A stretch of DNA of 64,000 nucleotides, taken from Juglans regia (Eukaryota; Streptophyta; Magnoliopsida; Fagales; Juglandaceae). Under the pieces are notes generated by a model, which saw nothing but the letters and a program-made list of their open reading frames with translations, was not told where the DNA came from and ran no database searches. The translations under genes were made by a program, and so were the position numbers. Location of the stretch: assembly GCF_001411555.2 (NCBI RefSeq), contig NC_049907.1, positions 6,704,243 to 6,768,242 on the forward strand, in the 5' to 3' direction. Below are positions 43,096 to 54,912 of this stretch, piece by piece; within the stretch, counting starts at the first letter, position 1, and the number at the start of each line of letters is the position of its first letter.

Positions 43096-46000
43096 CTAAA
43101 GACTTCGAGTCCTAAGGACCTCCTCTATAGCAGCCATACGACCCTCCATGTCTGTCAGTCGATTCATGACGAGCATAATGATCCTCTCCATACCCACACG
43201 ATGCTCTTCAAGTGCTGCACAAATTTCTGCCATGTTGGGAGGATTACATATTGATGTCTGTGTAGTAGCAGGCCCCGTAACAACCGCATGAGTAGACGGC
43301 TCCTGTGCAGTATTGTCACCTGTGTAGCCAAATTTCCAAAATCTGAGTTCCATCTCAGAAAAATAAAAAAGGCTATTTCCCCATAAAATATAATACATTA
43401 TCAAGAGATTCAATATCCGGGTTTGACAGCAGTCGCATTCAAAAAAATAAGACATGATCAACGCCTAAAAATTTATTACCTTCAACGTTGAAATTGGGCT
43501 CAACAAGCTTCGATGGCAGCAGTTGTAGCACTCTGGTATTGCCTGCACCTTTCGTTCGTTCCTTAGTTGCACCAAGACTTTCTGACGTCCCAGCTTCATT
43601 TGCCAAAGCATATTGCAATCTATTTTCTGCATCACACGAAGCCCTCTCATGTTTTCTCTTAAGGAAACGGCGCCAAGCTGATTGGATAAAACAGGCCGCC
43701 CATGTCCTCCATTGTTGGGAGTAGAACCTGAAAGTCATTTTTACACAGTTCCATTATGAAATTCACGCAAATGAGAAAGATTATCAGAGTCCCAATAGCG
43801 ATTATAGTTCTCTTTTCACTAAACATTTCAATATCTTTCCAAGTTATTATAAATAATTCTTGTGACATTTAAAGTACAACAAAGCAAGAAAAAAACCATG
43901 GAATAACCATCCAAAAAGTTAGTATGCATGGCCTGAAGAGTTACCTGAAAGCGTGCTGTAATTCCCTGCTATGAAGTTTCGGAAACTGAGAGGCCATAGA
44001 CCTCAAGTCTTCTGCCATTAGAATGAAGGCTTCAACCTCTGTTCTAGCCACCACTGTTCTAGTTGAAATGGGGAATGCGGTCGAGGACAGGGAAAGTAAG
44101 GCCCAAGCAAGAACCTCTTCACCACAAAAGTCACCAGATTTAAGATCACTAGTGTTGAAAAAACCAGTTGTTCCACCATTGGTAGTAAAAGTGGTTAGAG
44201 TTCCTCGCACGATAAAGATCATCTCATCTACCGGATCCCCTTCACGAATAAGGTAGGTGTTCTTTGTGTAAAGCACTGTCTTGAGACGGTCCAACATCGG
44301 ATCCCGCAGTTGTTGATCGATCTCATTGAACAGGGGAACCTTAAAGATAAAATTATCTCGATGAACACTGTAACTAAAAAGAAAATGGACAAAAAGATGC
44401 ACAAAACATTCGAGGAAACTACTCACCTTTAGAAGAAGATCCAAGCAAAGATGGCGCTTTATGTCCCTTCTAAGATCCTTGGGAAGATTACGGATGAGAT
44501 TCTCTTCCTCCACACCTCTTATTTGTAGCCATTTGTGCTTTTCATATCGTCTAACCCGCTCCCTTAAGTCGTTAGGGAGCATACATCGGGACATCCATTG
44601 TTCTGTATCAGTCTTCCTCACCCTCAGTTCTTGTACTCTCCTCACTGTTGTAGATTGCAGATATATCTATGACGGCAAGAAACATGATATCACCTTAGTC
44701 CATTTTAGAACTATGGAAGAGGTTTTTGAGTTATGCTATACGTAAGCCTCACACTCTGCACACCACTTAAAAAATATGTGATTTTACTCTTTTATCCTCA
44801 TATTTCATATTTCATATTTCATGAAACATGAGGGTAAAAGAATAAATTCACATACTTTTAAGTGGTGTGCAGGAGTGTGAGGCTTATGTATATAATTTTT
44901 CGTATGGAAATGATCTCATAATGCCTGAAAAATAGATTTCCAAGAGAATCCATGAGGACCAAAATCTTACCTGCATATTGCCAATAAGTACTAAGAATAA
45001 GACCAACCCAGAGATGGCTATGCAAACAACAAAGACTATTTCCCAAAAAAAGGTGCTTGTTTCCAGATTTTGGCCTATAGAACTGAGTAAAGATAAAGAA
45101 CAAGTTAAAAATGCCTTGCCATATGTTTACAAGCTTATACTTATAACAAGATCTATAAGATCTCCTCAAGCGAGAGAGATATACACATGATGTGGGTCTA
45201 CAATATTTATAGGACATTTAATGTTGTTCGTAAAATCTACATACATACGCACCTATAGCTCACTTAAGTTAATGCATCTCTCCCCCACTTGAAATCTTCA
45301 AATTTAGAAAAGAACTTGCCACGATCTTTTTCCTTGAAATTAGATATTACTAACCTCAGACTGCGAAAACCCCACCAGAAGCAATAAGAAAATTTTACTC
45401 TGAAGTTTCTTGATTCCACAACCCCAGACTTCAAAACTCCAGTAAATATTCCATAGTCAAAATGATCAGTTGAGTTTTTAGTTTCATCTGGTTCGACAAT
45501 ACGGCAAGCCTGACTTACTAGACCAACAAAGTCAGCTTGGTCAAGTTTATTTCCACAGTAAAAATATTTATCTCGACAACCGTTAATTTTCCTACACATT
45601 TTCTGCCAGCACGCATCCTGTCGTTCAATGCCAAAAAAGTACCAAAACGCTCCAATTACCTAGTGTGTATATCACATATATTTGTTAGCAAACAATCTTG
45701 GAGTAGGATGAAGAAATGGAAAAAAAAAAAACGAAAAAAGAGAAAAGTTCTATAATTTACATGACTGGCAAGCATGTAGATGAAAAAGTTATAAGCAGCT
45801 CCACCCCATGCTGTCTTAGTTAGTCTGCCAGAGCTTCTAATTACTTCTACATATAGTGGATAAATCCGCAAAAGCCTCGGCACATATTGGGAGAAGATTA
45901 CGTACTTCAACATTTCCTTCCCCACAATTGGAACTGCATTTTTGAATGAAGGAGAGATAACGAAAACTACCACCTAAACATAGTCAGCAGAACACAGCAG

Positions 46001-47305
46001 AATTGAAATTAGCAGAGCATCAGATATAGTTCCTTCTTTTACACCAATCAATCACAAAAATTCAGCTTGGTTATAGCCACCAAGAAGTTGTTTATGCATC
46101 TCGAGGATTTGATATGATCTGCATTATTTGAGTGAAGTATCATTCTGCAGAGCTAGCAAAAAATGAACTAACAAATGAATTCTGCTATTAATAACAACCA
46201 AATAGTTTGTCAATGTGTGCCTAATCCAATGTCCTAACATATCCAGATGCATACTTCAGACGGGCATAAGTTTTAGTACTCATCATGTGAATACTAAAGT
46301 GGTGTAGCAGCAACAAAAATGGAAGTTAAAACATATGAACATGTCTGAGCAAAATAGTTTGCTGAATGCCTAAAGACCATAGGGTTCGAGTGATAAACAA
46401 GATTATAGAAATTGGATTCAATCCCAGGAACTCGAAGACTTAAGAGTGGGAGAAAGATAAAAGCATGAAGTGAATCAATAATATAAGTGTTGTACGATCC
46501 ACATCACGTATCTATCTATCTATATCACTCCACTCTAGGCGTTAGAATTCAATTTGGGATCCAAAACTACAAAAACTTTATATTGATTGAATATCAAGAT
46601 GCATACCTGTGGTAATGGAAGGATTCCTAGAACGTCGACAGTGAAATATGTGGACAAGTATCTTTTTGCTATTGTCATAGGATCGATAATCAACTGACCC
46701 GTTCCAAACACTCGGGAAGAAGGTAGGACAATCCCTGTTCGAAATTGAAAGTATATATGAATTGCATAAAAAGCATCTGTGACCGAACGAAGAACACAAA
46801 CAATAATCGCCAGTGTTCTGTCCGTATATAAGCATGTCTCCTCGTCATTTAACTTCAACACTGGGATGTAAAAGAATAGTGGGTCCAATGCCAATGATAT
46901 CGCACAAGAAAGTACAAATAGTTTGTTCCACCTTTGAAGAAATTGATCCTGCGGATCATGGACTCTCATCGTCCTAGGACCTGACTGATCATCATTTCGT
47001 GGCTGATCATATACAGAAGGGATGCTTATTGTGTTGTTTTTCAAACTTTTAATTGTCCCAGACACTCTCACAAATCCTCTCCGAAAACTCTCAAAAATTC
47101 TGCCAAATGTGGGTCTAGAACTGTTTCTTGAGTATTTGCCATCGTTCATGGAATTCTCCGAACTCCAACTTTGAAACCTGGAAGAAAGCATTTAAAGTGT
47201 CACATTCCAAACCAGAGGAAACTGAGCAAATAAATGGTGACTGTTGGGGGAAGTACTCGGGCTTGAACAAACTAACCTTACAAAACTATTTCGCCGGGAA
47301 TCCAT
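43096..47305 (-). CDS. Cyclic nucleotide-gated ion channel, CNGC1-like (intact)
   Basis: Nine exons on the minus strand: 47277-47305, 46607-47177, 45761-45973, 45355-45659, 44971-45082, 44427-44666, 43945-44339, 43480-43727, 43096-43319. All introns are GT-AG; exon lengths total 2337 bp, giving 778 residues and TAG. Start MDSRRNSFVR is conserved in both copies. Six-helix channel: S1 about 95-117, S2 about 131-153, S4-like basic stretch YVPRLLRIYPL (230-240), S5 about 261-281, filter GQN at 376-378 (plant CNGC type, cation-conducting), S6 about 385-407. C-linker 411-490, cyclic nucleotide-binding domain about 491-610 with GDFCGEEVLAWAL (559-571), then IQ motif FIQSAWRRFLKRK (635-647) for calmodulin. 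It probably conducts Ca2+ and other cations at the plasma membrane. Longer than the usual 700-730 residues owing to a tail with a heptad-like segment (736-778). Neighbour context gives no operon-like linkage; the broken duplicate is at 1867-6463. Confidence 0.93.
44737..44892. mobile_element. Foldback MITE in CNGC intron 5
   Basis: About 156 bp with two nearly perfect inverted arms of about 68 bp: TAAGCCTCACACTCTGCACA from 44743, and the reverse complement of AGTGGTGTGCAGGAGTGTGA (44861-44880). It can form a long hairpin in the pre-mRNA. The left CNGC intron has different sequence here (4510-4780). Target duplication not clear. Confidence 0.75.
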
Positions 47306-47518
47306 TCCTGCGGCCAATTAGAACTCCAATAGGAAGAGCCCAACTCGTGATTTTGACACACTTTAGTTACAGATATCAAAAGCTGAAATCCAGGCCCTGC
47401 AGAAGTAGAAGTTCAGATAATTTGATATTCTCTACAATGAAATTACAGAGTGTCCCATGCTACGTAATGTGAAAGCCATAAAATAGAAGGAAGAGATATG
47501 ATACTTTTAGCAATTTAC

Positions 47519-47720
47519 GAAAAAAATACTTTCTTAATCACGAATTAAAATAAAAAATATTTTAAAATTTCGTGATTAAGAAAATATTTTTTAATAATTT
47601 AATAAATTTTTTATTTTTATAAAATATTAAAAATTATTAAAAAAATTATATAAAATAAAAAATAAAAACATATATATATAAAAATATACAAGAGCCCCAG
47701 CTGGGCTCTAGCATTATTCA
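47519..47720. mobile_element. AT-rich MITE in the right-arm 5' flank
   Basis: Insertion relative to the left arm (which reads across near 1647). The right end CTGGGCTCTAGCATTATTC resembles the GAATAATGCTAGAGCC end type seen in several elements here. It contains a hairpin TTCTTAATCACGAA / TTCGTGATTAAGAA. Exact ends and target duplication uncertain. Confidence 0.55.
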
Positions 47721-47793
47721 TATTTATTACTTTTCCGAGCAGGACTAGTCAACTGTGAAGTCAAGAGACAGCTTTAAATGCGAAACACGATTT

Positions 47794-48105
47794 GATCACT
47801 TTTTACTGTTGATTTGGATAGTCACGTAAGATGATTTTAAATAAAAATTAAAAATAAAATAAATTATTATTTTTTAATATTATTATTATTTAAAAATTTA
47901 AAAAATTTTAATTAAGATTTAAAAAATTTTAATTTAAATTTAAAAATTTTAATTATTTATTATATTTTATATAAAAATTTAAAAAAATTATAATAATAAA
48001 AATGAAGAAAACGAGACAATCTTCGAATCCAAACCAGCCATTACATAATCCCGTTTCCGTTTTTACAGTCAGCAGTAGAAATTAATTGGAATTCAAGACT
48101 TTGGT
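47794..48105. mobile_element. AT-rich insertion in the right-arm 5' flank
   Basis: About 310 bp absent from the left arm (between positions equivalent to about 1565 and 1588). Contains GATTTGGATAG and, near its other end, GAATCCAAACC around an AT-rich core with TTTAAAAATTTTAA repeats, the pattern of a TIR MITE. Target duplication not proven. Confidence 0.5.
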
Positions 48106-48611
48106 AATTTAGAGTGAAAGGAAATACAGAAGAAGAAATTTATACTGATATCATCTAATTTTTTCGCCTTGCGCATCAGAAAGAGAAAAAACAAATAGAA
48201 CAAAAGATAAAAGCCAACCATATATCTCTACCAAGCGAAACTGGTGAACCAAACTCAATATCACTGTAAACTGTAAAGGGTCTTGCTCTCTGCGGTTAGT
48301 ATTCTTTTCTATTCTTTTCTAACCGTTTCTTATCAACCAAACAAAAACTGAAACAGAGAGTGAACGAAAATGCATAGAACGGAGCATATTTGGACTTCCT
48401 TACGTTTGTGCTGCTTTCATGGGTGGTGAGAAACCAGAAGAATGGTCTTCATTATTTGAAGAAGAAAGTTCCGTGAAGAAAAGGCAGAGAGCTCGGAAGA
48501 AAGTTCGCGCGAGCGATGACTCTGAAGTCAGCCATCAAAGTGAGCCTCCAAGAAATTAATTATGAGTTCTGTAACTTTGTGGAGGCACCTTCATGGGTTC
48601 TACTTCATGGA

Positions 48612-49440
48612 TAATAACTTGTTCAAAAGTCCGCCGTCCTTTGAACCAATTGGCACATGTAAAATCAAAAAACAAAACTTGTTCAAAAGTGCAGTTTTCA
48701 TTTAGGCTAGGTTACTGAACCTCTCTTAATTTATCTAAATTTATTATTATAATTTTTTCAAATTTTAATATAAAATATAATAAATAATTTAATTTTTTTT
48801 AATTTTAAAATAATAATAATAATATAAAAAATAATATTTTAATAATATTTTATTATCTCATCTCAATTCAATTCAACTCAGTTCAACATCCAAACGTAAC
48901 TTTAAACTTTTCCTATAAAAACAATATTATGCATACAAAAAATCCCAACTAGCGTAAGGTGTACCGATAGTGCAAGTTCTTATTTATTTATTTATTTTTT
49001 AAAGTATTTTTTAAAAACAATATTAAAAAACTAAAAATATAATATTAAAAATAAACATACACAAATCCTTAAAAAAAACCAAAAACAAAACAATCGTAAA
49101 AATTATAGATAATTTTCCTTCTCTTATATATTTGTGTTTGTTAAAGTTTTTTTTTTTTTTTTTTAATGCTAATGCAAAGTATGCATGAGTTGAATCTAGA
49201 CACATTACGTTTGGCACTATCAATATAAAAATATATTTTCATGTAGCTGGCAAATTGTTCAAAACTTTAACTTATTTAACCCACAACTTGATTATTGTTA
49301 TAAATTATGCACCAAAAAAATTTCAATTAGGGTATGGTATATATATGAGATGTTCTATCTTATTTCTCTTATTGTTAATAAGAGAAAGAAATTATAAAAA
49401 ATGTTGATTTTGTTTAAGTTGTCAGAAAATTATAAAGAGA
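48612..49440. other. AT-rich intergenic, MITE-like pieces
   Basis: No gene. 48720-48905 carries the AT-rich block (ATTATTATAATTTTTTC, then CTCATCTCAATTCAATTC) of a MITE family that recurs near 49680, 57230 and 59210. Confidence 0.5.
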
Positions 49441-49441
49441 A

Positions 49442-49640
49442 GGAAAATGCTTTGGCCACCGGAGGTCTGAGACATTTTTTTGATTTTTTTTTTTATTGTT
49501 AAGTAATTAAGAAAATATTTTTTAATAATGTTATAATTTTTTTAAAAAAATTATTTAAAGATATAAAATAAGTATAGAAAAAAAATTTTAAAAATAAAAA
49601 ATAAATAGTCTTATCGGGAGACTCTCTCAAACTATCCTTT
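49442..49640. mobile_element. Mutator-type MITE-like element
   Basis: Begins GGAAAATGCTTTGGCCACCGG and ends near GGGAGACTCTCTCAAAC, with an AT-rich core containing a TTAAGAAAATATTTTTTAAT block shared with 47519-47720. Assigned by end similarity only. Confidence 0.4.
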
Positions 49641-49667
49641 CGATAGATGAAGCACCGTCTTAAAGAG

Positions 49668-49905
49668 AAATTAAGATCTCATTTATTTTCATAGATAAGA
49701 TGAGATGAGTTGAGATTAAAGTTAAGAAATTAAATAAAATATTATTAGAATATATTTTTTAATATTATTTTTATTTTAAAATTTTAAAAAAATTAAATTA
49801 TTTATTTTATTTTATATTAAAAATTAAAAAAATTATAATAATAAAATAATATAATATAAGATGAAATGAGATATTTTTTGAAAACAAACATAACATAAGA
49901 GTGTT
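49668..49905. mobile_element. AT-rich TIR MITE (GAGATGAG family)
   Basis: Left end TTTTCATAGATAAGATGAGA and right end GATGAAATGAGATATTTTTT then GAAAAC are roughly inverted around a core with TTAGAATATATTTTTTAATA. Related blocks occur at 48720-48905, 57219-57461 and 59190-59560. Non-coding. Confidence 0.5.
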
Positions 49906-49961
49906 GTCCAGATGGTTTATCGAGAATGGGCAACTCCATTTAATACTCACCACGTGTTTAT

Positions 49962-50215
49962 ATGCAGTCATGTAGTGGGAGTTTGGTGATGTTTCTTAAA
50001 AGCAAAAGGAAGATAAAAAGTTTTGTCGTTTGATGGACATCGTAAAATGGAATCCACGTATGATTGGACCCATTAATTAGGTAAATATAAAATCTTCTTA
50101 ATATGATTAATTAACTATTTCTATTTTGAATTTCTATTTTTAATAATTCTTATCTTAACTTTAAAATGAGATATATACATAAATGTTGAGCTGTGTAGAA
50201 TTTAATGATCATTTA
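49962..50215. other. Paralogue of the unoccupied LINE insertion site
   Basis: Aligns first to 28695-28741 (CACGTGTTTATATGCAGTCA, GTAGTGGGAGT) and then, with no gap, to 40790-41030 (ATGGAATCCACGTATGATTGG, AAATCTTCTTAAT, GAGCTGTGTAG). So it looks like a copy of the site without the LINE/CACTA/LTR nest. Confidence 0.65.
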
Positions 50216-50219
50216 AACA

Positions 50220-52740
50220 AGTTAAGATAAGAATTCTTAAACAAGTTACGACAAAATAGCTAGGAATCACGTGAAACATATCATATCTCATCACATAAAT
50301 ATCCAACAAGGAACCACTCCATCATTCGACTTGGGGAATGACTCAATTCGGCCAACATGCGAGTAGATTCACCAGTTTCAAATCATCAAACACAAGTAAT
50401 GACTCAATCCGATCACACACACACCGATCACACATGATCAACCCGAGAAATCTCGTCATCCAGTCAACCAACTCGAAGATATCACACATATTATGCCCGA
50501 AGAATCTCTCTACCTATCTATGAAGTGAGACCAATACAAAAGTGTTCCACACAAATCATCACGGGGACTCTCTCTGCTCATATGAAACTTGTAGCAACGT
50601 TAGCGTAATCTGATTGTAATTCGTAATGAGGATAGATTTGCCTTTTAATTTATTTGAGCCATTTGGGAGCAAAATCTGGAGAAATGAATTGCACCGTTAG
50701 ACTTGTATGAATATTTAAAATTTTATAGTGCAATAAAAATTTGTAAGTTTTTCTGTGAAAACTAAGTCAGTTGGAGAGTGCCTTGTGGCACCTAGACCAA
50801 ACAACTGTCACATCGCCATGTAGGATGTCCAAATCAACCTAGGACCACTAGGGAATCTCATTGGACACATGGCCAACATCCTAACCCTCCATTTAGAGCA
50901 TCATTTACACTTGTCAAGTGGAGTACAAATGTGTAATGTGGAAGGAATGAAAAACCAAGCAAACAACATGCCTTTTTACACAATCACACCATTCCAACTA
51001 CTCAAGTACAACTACGGCCAACCACCAAAGAGCGTTTGAAACCCTAATGAAAGTCCAAATCCTTGAAGGGAAGCCGAAACTCCAAACCCTTGAAGGGTAA
51101 TCGAAAAGAAACAGGGGTCTCACCCCAAGCCTCATTTTGGACTTCATAAATCCCAAGCATATTTGGACAACCATTGCCGTATCTTTCTCTAAATGCAATA
51201 ACACCAGAGTTGATCGTAGGAAATAGGTAGGTCGAACCTACCTCAGGCCTTAGCCTTCTTGAATCCTAGCCCAAATTTTCCAAACCCTAAATGCTACTCA
51301 ATTTACAGGCATGCTTCCCTCATTGGTTTAAACCATTTCTACAAGCAACCATCCACTAATGTACCATCTCTCACACCCGCATCCACTCCTTTACACCAAA
51401 GAACACTCATTTGACCAAACCAATTGCAAATGGACTTGAAATCTTAAGTGAAACCCTAACTATACCCTCAATGATGGCAATAGAATTGGTGTTTTTGTTC
51501 TAGCTGAGAGACCTGTCAATTTCCTTAGCTTTTCACACAAGCTTCCCCCCATGGAATGGCCACTGTATAATTTGAAATTGTACCCCTAGTTCAGCTAAAT
51601 AGTGTACTTTTTATGGCAAGTCAAACACTCAAACTACATCCCTCATTTTCAGCACTCGACAGCTAGCATTCTAGACCCTCTAGCCGATTACTTCCCCACA
51701 TCTTGCACAAGTCAACTTCCCATCACTTGTCATGCCTTCCACCTACTCCAAGTTAGCCCTCTCTATATCCCACGCCACTCTCTCTTATTCTCCCTCATTT
51801 TTCATTTTTTTCATCCTCCATCCTTGAGATCAAACCGAGAGAGAGAGAGAGAGTCTTGGAGAGAAAGTTAGTGCTTTATTCCTTTGGATTTTCAAACTTG
51901 TAAGTTTCTTTTCCAAACTTTAGCCACCTGTAAGTTTTTTATACTTTGAGTCTTTGATTTATTGGAAGTGTGTTGGATATTTTTATTTGAAGTTTGAAGG
52001 ATGGATGGTAGTATTTTGGTGATGAAGTGCTATTTTGAGTGAGTTTTGGAATGACTTGAGACTTTGTGTTGATATGTTGAGTAGTCTTTAAAATCTTGGT
52101 TCAATGATGTAGTGCTTTGATATTTGTACAAGTTCTTGGTTGGATTTATGGCATATGAAGTTTTAATAAAAATATATTTGCATGTTCTCTAAGGTGTTAG
52201 AACCGAAACCCTCAAGCATGGAAGTTATTGGTCTTGTTTGTCCTTTCAGCTTTAGAATCTTAAATCCATGGTTTTGATTTTTATAAACTCTTGTTCATAA
52301 AGCTTTGATTTATGGTTTGAGTTGGATTTTTTTAAAACTTTGTAACTAAAGTTTTTGTTGGATTTTGATGAATATGCAAAGAGGTATATTTTTATACAAA
52401 GTTTGGAGGATCTCGGTTTAATGGATTCTTTGATGTTGGGATTTTCTATGATATGTTGAATATGGTGATCAAGTTAAGACATGAGCATGAAGTTTATCGA
52501 TGTATTATTTCAAAAACATATGCATAAAACTTATGGATTTAGTCTTTTTGTTCAAGCCAAGCATGTTTAAATTTCGGGTCCTATGGTATTTGTGGAAGCT
52601 GATTTTCATTTAGTGAAGAAATTGATTTTTGTTGCTTAGTCATGCCTATTATCATCAATGATTAAGTGATTAGTATGTTAGAGGTTAGGATTTATGAACT
52701 TTTGGAGTCATTAGTGTCCAAATCCAAGTGAAAAGACATC
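50220..52740. other. Intergenic, LTR-like composition, no gene
   Basis: Contains a C-rich stretch (about 50790-51800), a short GA tract (51838-51854) and a T-rich stretch to 52740. This succession resembles a long Gypsy LTR but no terminus, target duplication or primer-binding site was found. Open frames (51602-51871) have no recognisable domain. Confidence 0.35.
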
Positions 52741-52744
52741 AACA

Positions 52745-54078
52745 TCTTCCACTGTTGGGAAAGAAGCCGGAGAACATAGATGATGATAAGTACACCCTAT
52801 GTTAGTAAGGAAAGAACCATAGTGGATCTCATGACGGCTTTGTCAGGTATGTATGAAAAGTCATCGGCGAATAACAAAGTGCTCCTAATGAAAAAATTGT
52901 TCAATCTGAGGATGTCAGAATGTATGTTTGCGGCCGAACACTTGAATGAATTCAATACGAATTACGATCGCAAATCAACTGTCTTCTATAGATATTAAGT
53001 TTGATGATGAGATTAAAGTATTGATTCTGTTGGCATCGCTGCCAAATAGTTGGGAGGCCATGAGGATGGTTGTGAGTGGTTCAGTAGACAAGATGAAACT
53101 GAACTAAGATGACGTACGTAACATGATCCTTGCTGAAGAGATACATAGAAGAGACTCGGGTGAGTTCTCGGGTTCGAGATCTGCTTCGAATGTTGAAAAT
53201 CGAGGTAGGGGAATGGCAGATCAAGCTCCAAAAGTATGGGAAGAGCAAGACGTGATCTAGGTAGCCGATCACATGCTAGAGTTGTGGCAAGCCGAGCCAC
53301 ATCAAGAGAAACTGTAGGAATCAAAAAAGTGTCGAGGATGATGCGGTGAATGTAGTGGCTAAAAAAATACATGATGCCTTAACTCTTGTAGTACACAATT
53401 TGATTGATGATTGGGTGTTGGACTCAGGAACTTTGTTCCATAGCATCTCACATCAAGAGATCATGCAAAACTATGTTGTTAGTGATCTTGGGAAGATGCA
53501 ATGATTATGCAGTAGCGTTCCCTAGAGGAGCTTGGAAGATCACTAAGGGTGTGCTGGTCTTAGCGCATGGTAGGAGATCTAACTCCTTGTATTTAACATC
53601 AGGATCAAGTGATGTACAGGGAAATACAAGAGTGTAAAAAGGCAAGCTTGATGGCATGAAACATATGAGAAAGTCAAAGAGAGTCAGTTTTGTCGTTCCT
53701 CATGCAAGCTTGGGGAGGTTGGCTGAGGTTGTCAAGATCGGTTCGAGACTGAATACTCCCAATGCAGTGGGAGTTGTGAATCGCTCAGTGGATATGCTGA
53801 CTAAGGGCAATGTACATAAGAGACTGAAGTCAGCTCGACTTCAGTACATCTTCTGGCTTGAAGACGGGATCTATAAGTTGCAGAGGTGGTAGGGCTTGGG
53901 CTGGAAACAGTGGATGGCATGTGGAAAACCAATCTCCAAGTGGGAGATTGTTGGATTGTATGTGGAGCCTGATTTGTGAGTAGGAAATCGAAAAACAGAG
54001 TGTTCACTCAACTGTCGAAACTCAACCTGTGAGTTCGCTCGAGTCTCACACGACAATGGAATCGAGCGAGACACAAAC
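52745..54078 (+). mobile_element. Internally deleted Copia retrotransposon, 3' end
   Basis: Gag (LMTALSGMYEKSSANNKVLL at 52828-52887, MKKLFNLRMSE, LLASLPNSWEAMRM at about 53030-53070, ILAEEIHRRDSGE), a zinc knuckle with a stop (C-stop-SCGKPSHIKRNC, about 53270-53315), protease start DDWVLDSG (about 53405) and a gag-pre-integrase piece. It then jumps to 3' sequence (SARLQYIFWLEDGIYKLQRW, 53834-53893), a polypurine tract AAGTGGGAGA (about 53938) and an LTR start TTGTTGGATTGTATGTGG. Integrase and reverse transcriptase are missing. The LTR is cut at about 54078 where the kinase copy begins. Several stops. Confidence 0.78.
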
Positions 54079-54082
54079 CATG

Positions 54083-54912
54083 GATGATCCATTAGCATCT
54101 CAGCTGTGAATCTGTATGTAGGCTTCCTCGCAAGACACGACTTCAAGAAACTCTTTGCTTCATCGGAAACACCACTTGGTATTTTGGGAACTTCACACTC
54201 ATCCCCAATCAGCTGTAAAAGCTCGTTTGCATTCAACTTTTCCTCCCTATCCCAAGGAGATTTTCCAGTAAGCATCTCACACACAAGACACCCAAGAGCC
54301 CAAATATCACAGGGAGGCTCATGTACATTCTCAATCACCGCTTCAGGTGCCATATAGAGAGGTGTGCCTCTCAAGTAAACGTCAAGTCCATCCTTCTCTT
54401 CATTTTCTATGCCAATCTCTTCGCCAACCCAAAATCTCCAATCTTTGCTACAAAATTACCATCAAGGCTAATGGCAAGCATGAGTAAAACATTCTCAAGC
54501 TTTAAATCGCAGTGAATGAAACCACAATCATGAATGTGACAGCCCTTTGACGATTGACCAGGTATTGAGCTTTACATCAGTTTTGGGCAACCATCGAATT
54601 TCTCAATTGTTCCTCTAGAGGCATACTCCAATAAAAGATTGTAAACCATCTCGCCCTTTTCCTGGGTTGTAATCTCTTCCCCAAAACAGTCAATCACATA
54701 AGGGGAGCCTTTGACGTTGTCAAGAACCTCTTTCTCCTTCTAGAGCGAACCAAAAACAGACACCTCTGCATATTTCACTACCATGGTTGAAGGGAACAAA
54801 CGAACCTTGATTTGGATTTCTTCAAAGTGGCAAGAAACACGGACCCAAAACCTCCTTTGCCGATCAATGGCCCTCTCACCCAACTTTCTCCATCACCAAA
54901 CGTACTCTCCAT
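54083..54912 (-). pseudogene. MAPKKK17/18-like protein kinase, right copy, C-terminally truncated
   Basis: Minus strand from ATG at 54912: MESTFGDGESWVRGPLIGKG, GFGSVFLATLKKSKSRF (intact glycine-rich loop), then a one-base deletion, VEVSVFGSL and TAG at 54740-54742 in the same place as in the left copy. Further on: several frameshifts in the hinge region, HCDLKLENVLL, KIGDFGLAKR, a second TAG and a one-base deletion before RGTPLYMAPEAVIENVHEPP, then an open stretch through DIWALGCLVCEMLTGKSPWD to the MDHPW block. Sequence beyond belongs to the Copia LTR at 54078. The kinase therefore lacks its C-terminal end. It retains the start codon that the left copy has lost. Confidence 0.85.

Larger units (their letters stand above)
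41870..48612. repeat. Right arm of large inverted duplication (CNGC block)
   Basis: Reverse-complement match to 360-8880. It contains the intact CNGC gene, its flanks and the LINE tail. It lacks the left-arm insertions but carries its own: foldback MITE 44737-44892 and AT-rich elements 47519-47720 and about 47794-48105. Confidence 0.85.

Noticed and set aside
43488..43724. Plus-strand frame opposite CNGC exon 8
   Set aside because: Antisense shadow of the coding exon; the same appears at 5770-6006 opposite the left copy.
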